A stretch of 64,000 bases of DNA from Demequina silvatica (lineage in GTDB: Bacteria > Actinomycetota > Actinomycetes > Actinomycetales > Demequinaceae). Below the pieces are notes generated by a model. It saw only the letters and a program-made list of their open reading frames with translations, made no database searches and had not been told where the DNA came from. The stretch is from the NCBI RefSeq assembly GCF_000971215.1, contig NZ_BBMA01000003.1, positions 124,001-188,000 on the forward strand, in the 5' to 3' direction. This document shows positions 62,354 to 64,000 of the stretch, one piece after another (position 1 is the first letter of the stretch; each line of letters starts with the position of its first letter). Both the position numbers and the translations under genes were made by a program.

Positions 62354-63718
62354 ATGAGCGGTTACGCAGTTGTGAACCCGGCCACCGGCGAGCGTCTGGC
62401 CGACTACCCGACGATGTCCGACGGGGACGTCCAGACTGTGCTCGCGGCCGCGGACGGCGCGTACCGCGGGTGGCTGCGGACCTCCTCGGTGGCGGAGCGC
62501 GCTGCGAAGATCCGTCGCGTGGCCGAGCTCCACCGCGAGCGTCGCGACGAGCTCGCGGCGATCATCGTGCGCGAGATGGGCAAGCCGCTGTCGCACGCCC
62601 TCGGCGAGGTCGACTTCGCGGCCGACATCACCGAGTTCTACGCGGACAACGCGGAGAAGGTCACCGGCGACACCCCGCTCGAGATCCTGGGCGAGGGCAC
62701 CGCGGTGATCCGCCGCAGCGGGCTGGGCGCCCTGCTCGGCATCATGCCGTGGAACTTCCCCTACTACCAGGTCGCACGCTTCGCGGCGCCGAACATCGTG
62801 GTGGGCAACGCGATCGTGCTCAAGCACGCGCCGCAGTGCCCCGAGTCGGCCGCCGCGATCGAGCAGATGTACCGCGACGCGGGCTTCCCCGAGGGCGTGT
62901 ACGTCAACGTCTACGCCTCGAACGAGCAGGCCGCGACCATGATCGCCGACCCGCGCATCGCGGGCGTGTCCGTCACCGGCTCCGAGCGTGCCGGCTCCGC
63001 GGTCGCGTCGCTCGCGGGCCAGCACCTCAAGAAGGTCGCGCTCGAGCTGGGCGGCTCGGACCCGTTCATCGTGCTGTCGACCGACGACCTCGACTCCGTG
63101 GTCGCCGGCGCCGTCGAGGCTCGCATGGACAACTCGGGCCAGTCCTGCAACGCGCCCAAGCGGTTCATCGTGATCGACTCGCTGTACGACTCCTTCCTCG
63201 AGAAGTTCACCGCCGCGATGGTGGAGTGCACGGCGGGCGACCCGTTCTCGGAGGACTCCGTGATCGGCCCGCTGTCCTCGCTCGCCGCGGCCGAGCGCCT
63301 CGAGGCGCAGGTCTCCCGCGCGGTCGACCAGGGTGCGACGCTGGTCGCTGGCGGCAAGCGCGACGGCGCGTTCTACGAGCCGACCGTCATCACGGGCGTC
63401 ACCTCGGACATGGATGTGTACCGCGAGGAGCTGTTCGGCCCCGCCGCCGCCGTGTACAAGGTCGCCTCCGAGGAGGAGGCCGTGGCGCTCGCGAACGACA
63501 CCGCGTACGGCCTCGGCTCCTACGTCTACACGACCGACCCCGAGCAGGCCGACCGTGTCGCCGACGCGATCGAGGCCGGCATGGTCTACGTCAACTGCGT
63601 GCTCGCCGACAGCCCCGAGCTGCCGTTCGGCGGCGTGAAGCGCTCCGGCACCTCGCGAGAGATGGGCCTGCTCGCGGCCGACGAGTTCGTCAACAAGAAG
63701 CTCATCCGCGTCGCCTGA
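62354..63718 (+). CDS. Aldehyde dehydrogenase, succinate-semialdehyde dehydrogenase-like (second)
   Basis: A 454-residue dehydrogenase of the short GabD/Sad type. The N-terminus MSGYAVVNPATGE lacks the ~30-residue extension of the gabD product. MPWNFPYYQVARFAAPN, ELGGSDPF and Cys265 in SGQSCNAPKRF form the active site. AAGGAG lies six bases before ATG 62354; a 50-base gap carrying a 10-mer separates it from gabD, so it is probably on the same transcript. It likely acts on a related semialdehyde or 4-aminobutanal. Confidence 0.88.
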   Translation: MSGYAVVNPATGERLADYPTMSDGDVQTVLAAADGAYRGWLRTSSVAERAAKIRRVAELHRERRDELAAIIVREMGKPLSHALGEVDFAADITEFYADNAEKVTGDTPLEILGEGTAVIRRSGLGALLGIMPWNFPYYQVARFAAPNIVVGNAIVLKHAPQCPESAAAIEQMYRDAGFPEGVYVNVYASNEQAATMIADPRIAGVSVTGSERAGSAVASLAGQHLKKVALELGGSDPFIVLSTDDLDSVVAGAVEARMDNSGQSCNAPKRFIVIDSLYDSFLEKFTAAMVECTAGDPFSEDSVIGPLSSLAAAERLEAQVSRAVDQGATLVAGGKRDGAFYEPTVITGVTSDMDVYREELFGPAAAVYKVASEEEAVALANDTAYGLGSYVYTTDPEQADRVADAIEAGMVYVNCVLADSPELPFGGVKRSGTSREMGLLAADEFVNKKLIRVA

Positions 63719-63748
63719 CGCCCGCGGCTCCGGCCGCTCCTGGACCCA

Positions 63749-63798
63749 CCGCGCCCGGTCCGCGCCCCTGCTCTCCCGGGGGTGCGCACCGGGCGCGG
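63749..63798 (+). terminator. Terminator of the gab gene cluster
   Basis: CCGCGCCCGGT (63749-63759) pairs with ACCGGGCGCGG (63788-63798), with further GCGC-CCC/GGG-GCGC pairing inside. It lies 30 bases after the last dehydrogenase stop. Confidence 0.65.
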
Positions 63799-63820
63799 TT
63801 GCGTGTGCGGGCTCTCGCAC

Positions 63821-63838
63821 ATACCCCCTGGGGTATGC
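63821..63838. promoter_or_regulatory. CsoR/CstR-type operator over the -10 box of the last gene
   Basis: ATACCCC-CT-GGGGTAT (63821-63836) is a 7-2-7 palindrome of the form bound by CsoR-family sensors of copper or persulfide. It overlaps a TATGCT -10 box (63833-63838) eight bases before ATG 63847, so repressor binding would block a leaderless transcript. Confidence 0.65.
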
Positions 63839-63846
63839 TGTCGAGC

Positions 63847-64000
63847 ATGAACCGACGCATCCTCCGCGGCGCCCTCGCCGGCGCGCTGCTCGCCCTGATC
63901 CCCGCCGTCACCGCCTGCTCGGGCGGGGACGATGCGCCCGCCGAGTCCGTCACGAAGGTCGCCTTCGACGGCGCTCACGTCGACGCGGACGCCTTCGCGG
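63847..64000 (+). CDS. Lipoprotein, N-terminal fragment (possible rhodanese-type)
   Basis: The first 51 codons are visible: MNRRILRGALAGALLALIP then lipobox VTAC (Cys24) and an acidic linker SGGDDAPAESV. The mature start TKVAFDGAHVDADAFA resembles the lead-in of exported rhodanese lipoproteins in actinobacteria, which would fit a CstR-type persulfide operator, but the diagnostic domain lies beyond the window. The GDDA is encoded by a 10-mer copy at 63927. Confidence 0.7.
   Translation, partial: MNRRILRGALAGALLALIPAVTACSGGDDAPAESVTKVAFDGAHVDADAFA

Overview
The window is about 64 kb of very GC-rich DNA, densely coded on both strands. Many genes start directly downstream of a TAnnnT -10 box and so are probably read from leaderless mRNAs. 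Gene content points to a facultatively anaerobic, plant-polymer-using actinobacterium of the order Micrococcales (Cellulomonadaceae/Demequinaceae-like): acyl-CoA carboxylase with a small AccE subunit, LpdA-type flavoprotein, Tad pilus locus, pyruvate formate-lyase, several GH3 glycosidases and PucR regulators. I cannot name the species from sequence alone.

Layout. (1) 1-10179: nucleoside uptake and salvage. It holds the end of an ABC ATPase, two permeases, cdd, deoA, a C39-like protein of unknown role, add, deoC, a phosphopentomutase-type enzyme and punA. A sugE guanidinium exporter under a guanidine-III riboswitch is inserted. (2) 10275-16979: an LpdA-like flavoprotein, an iron-box-controlled efeUOB iron uptake operon, and the biotin carboxylase/BCCP subunit. 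(3) 17139-24828: maf, a DHA2 drug exporter divergent from a MarR regulator, a second MarR, two tandem SanA/DUF218 proteins, then accE, accD and birA, which complete the acyl-CoA carboxylase module begun by the 15183-16979 gene. (4) 25083-38325: three different GH3 glycosidases (a lipoprotein, a circularly permuted membrane-anchored form and a cytosolic form), a small lipoprotein, a GtrA-like membrane protein, a GT2 glycosyltransferase, UDP-galactopyranose mutase and a lipoprotein esterase. This looks like a glycan-remodelling and cellobiose-use island. (5) 38450-41917: an AgrC-like GHKL kinase with a LytTR response regulator, a SRAP protein and a small membrane protein. (6) 42032-46417: a Tad/Flp pilus locus (tadA, tadB, tadC, a small pilin and three TadE/TadG-like minor pilins). 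(7) 46584-49779: pflB and pflA. (8) 49867-63718: an amine/omega-amino-acid catabolic island with three class III aminotransferases, a PuuB-like oxidase, a cupin, mmsA, gabT, gabD, a second semialdehyde dehydrogenase and two PucR regulators. It plausibly degrades beta-alanine (a pyrimidine breakdown product, fitting region 1), GABA and polyamines. The window ends in a lipoprotein gene behind a CsoR/CstR-type palindrome.

The most striking unexplained signal is a 10-base word, GGACGATGCG. I count 32 exact copies (16 per strand) plus several one-mismatch copies, where base composition predicts fewer than one. It is over-represented between genes, and inside genes it forces codons that are otherwise rare here. 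Its distribution resembles a DNA uptake sequence, which would be new for an actinobacterium. A second candidate is a 21-bp-period direct repeat upstream of two GH3 genes, which has the geometry of a LytTR-regulator operator.
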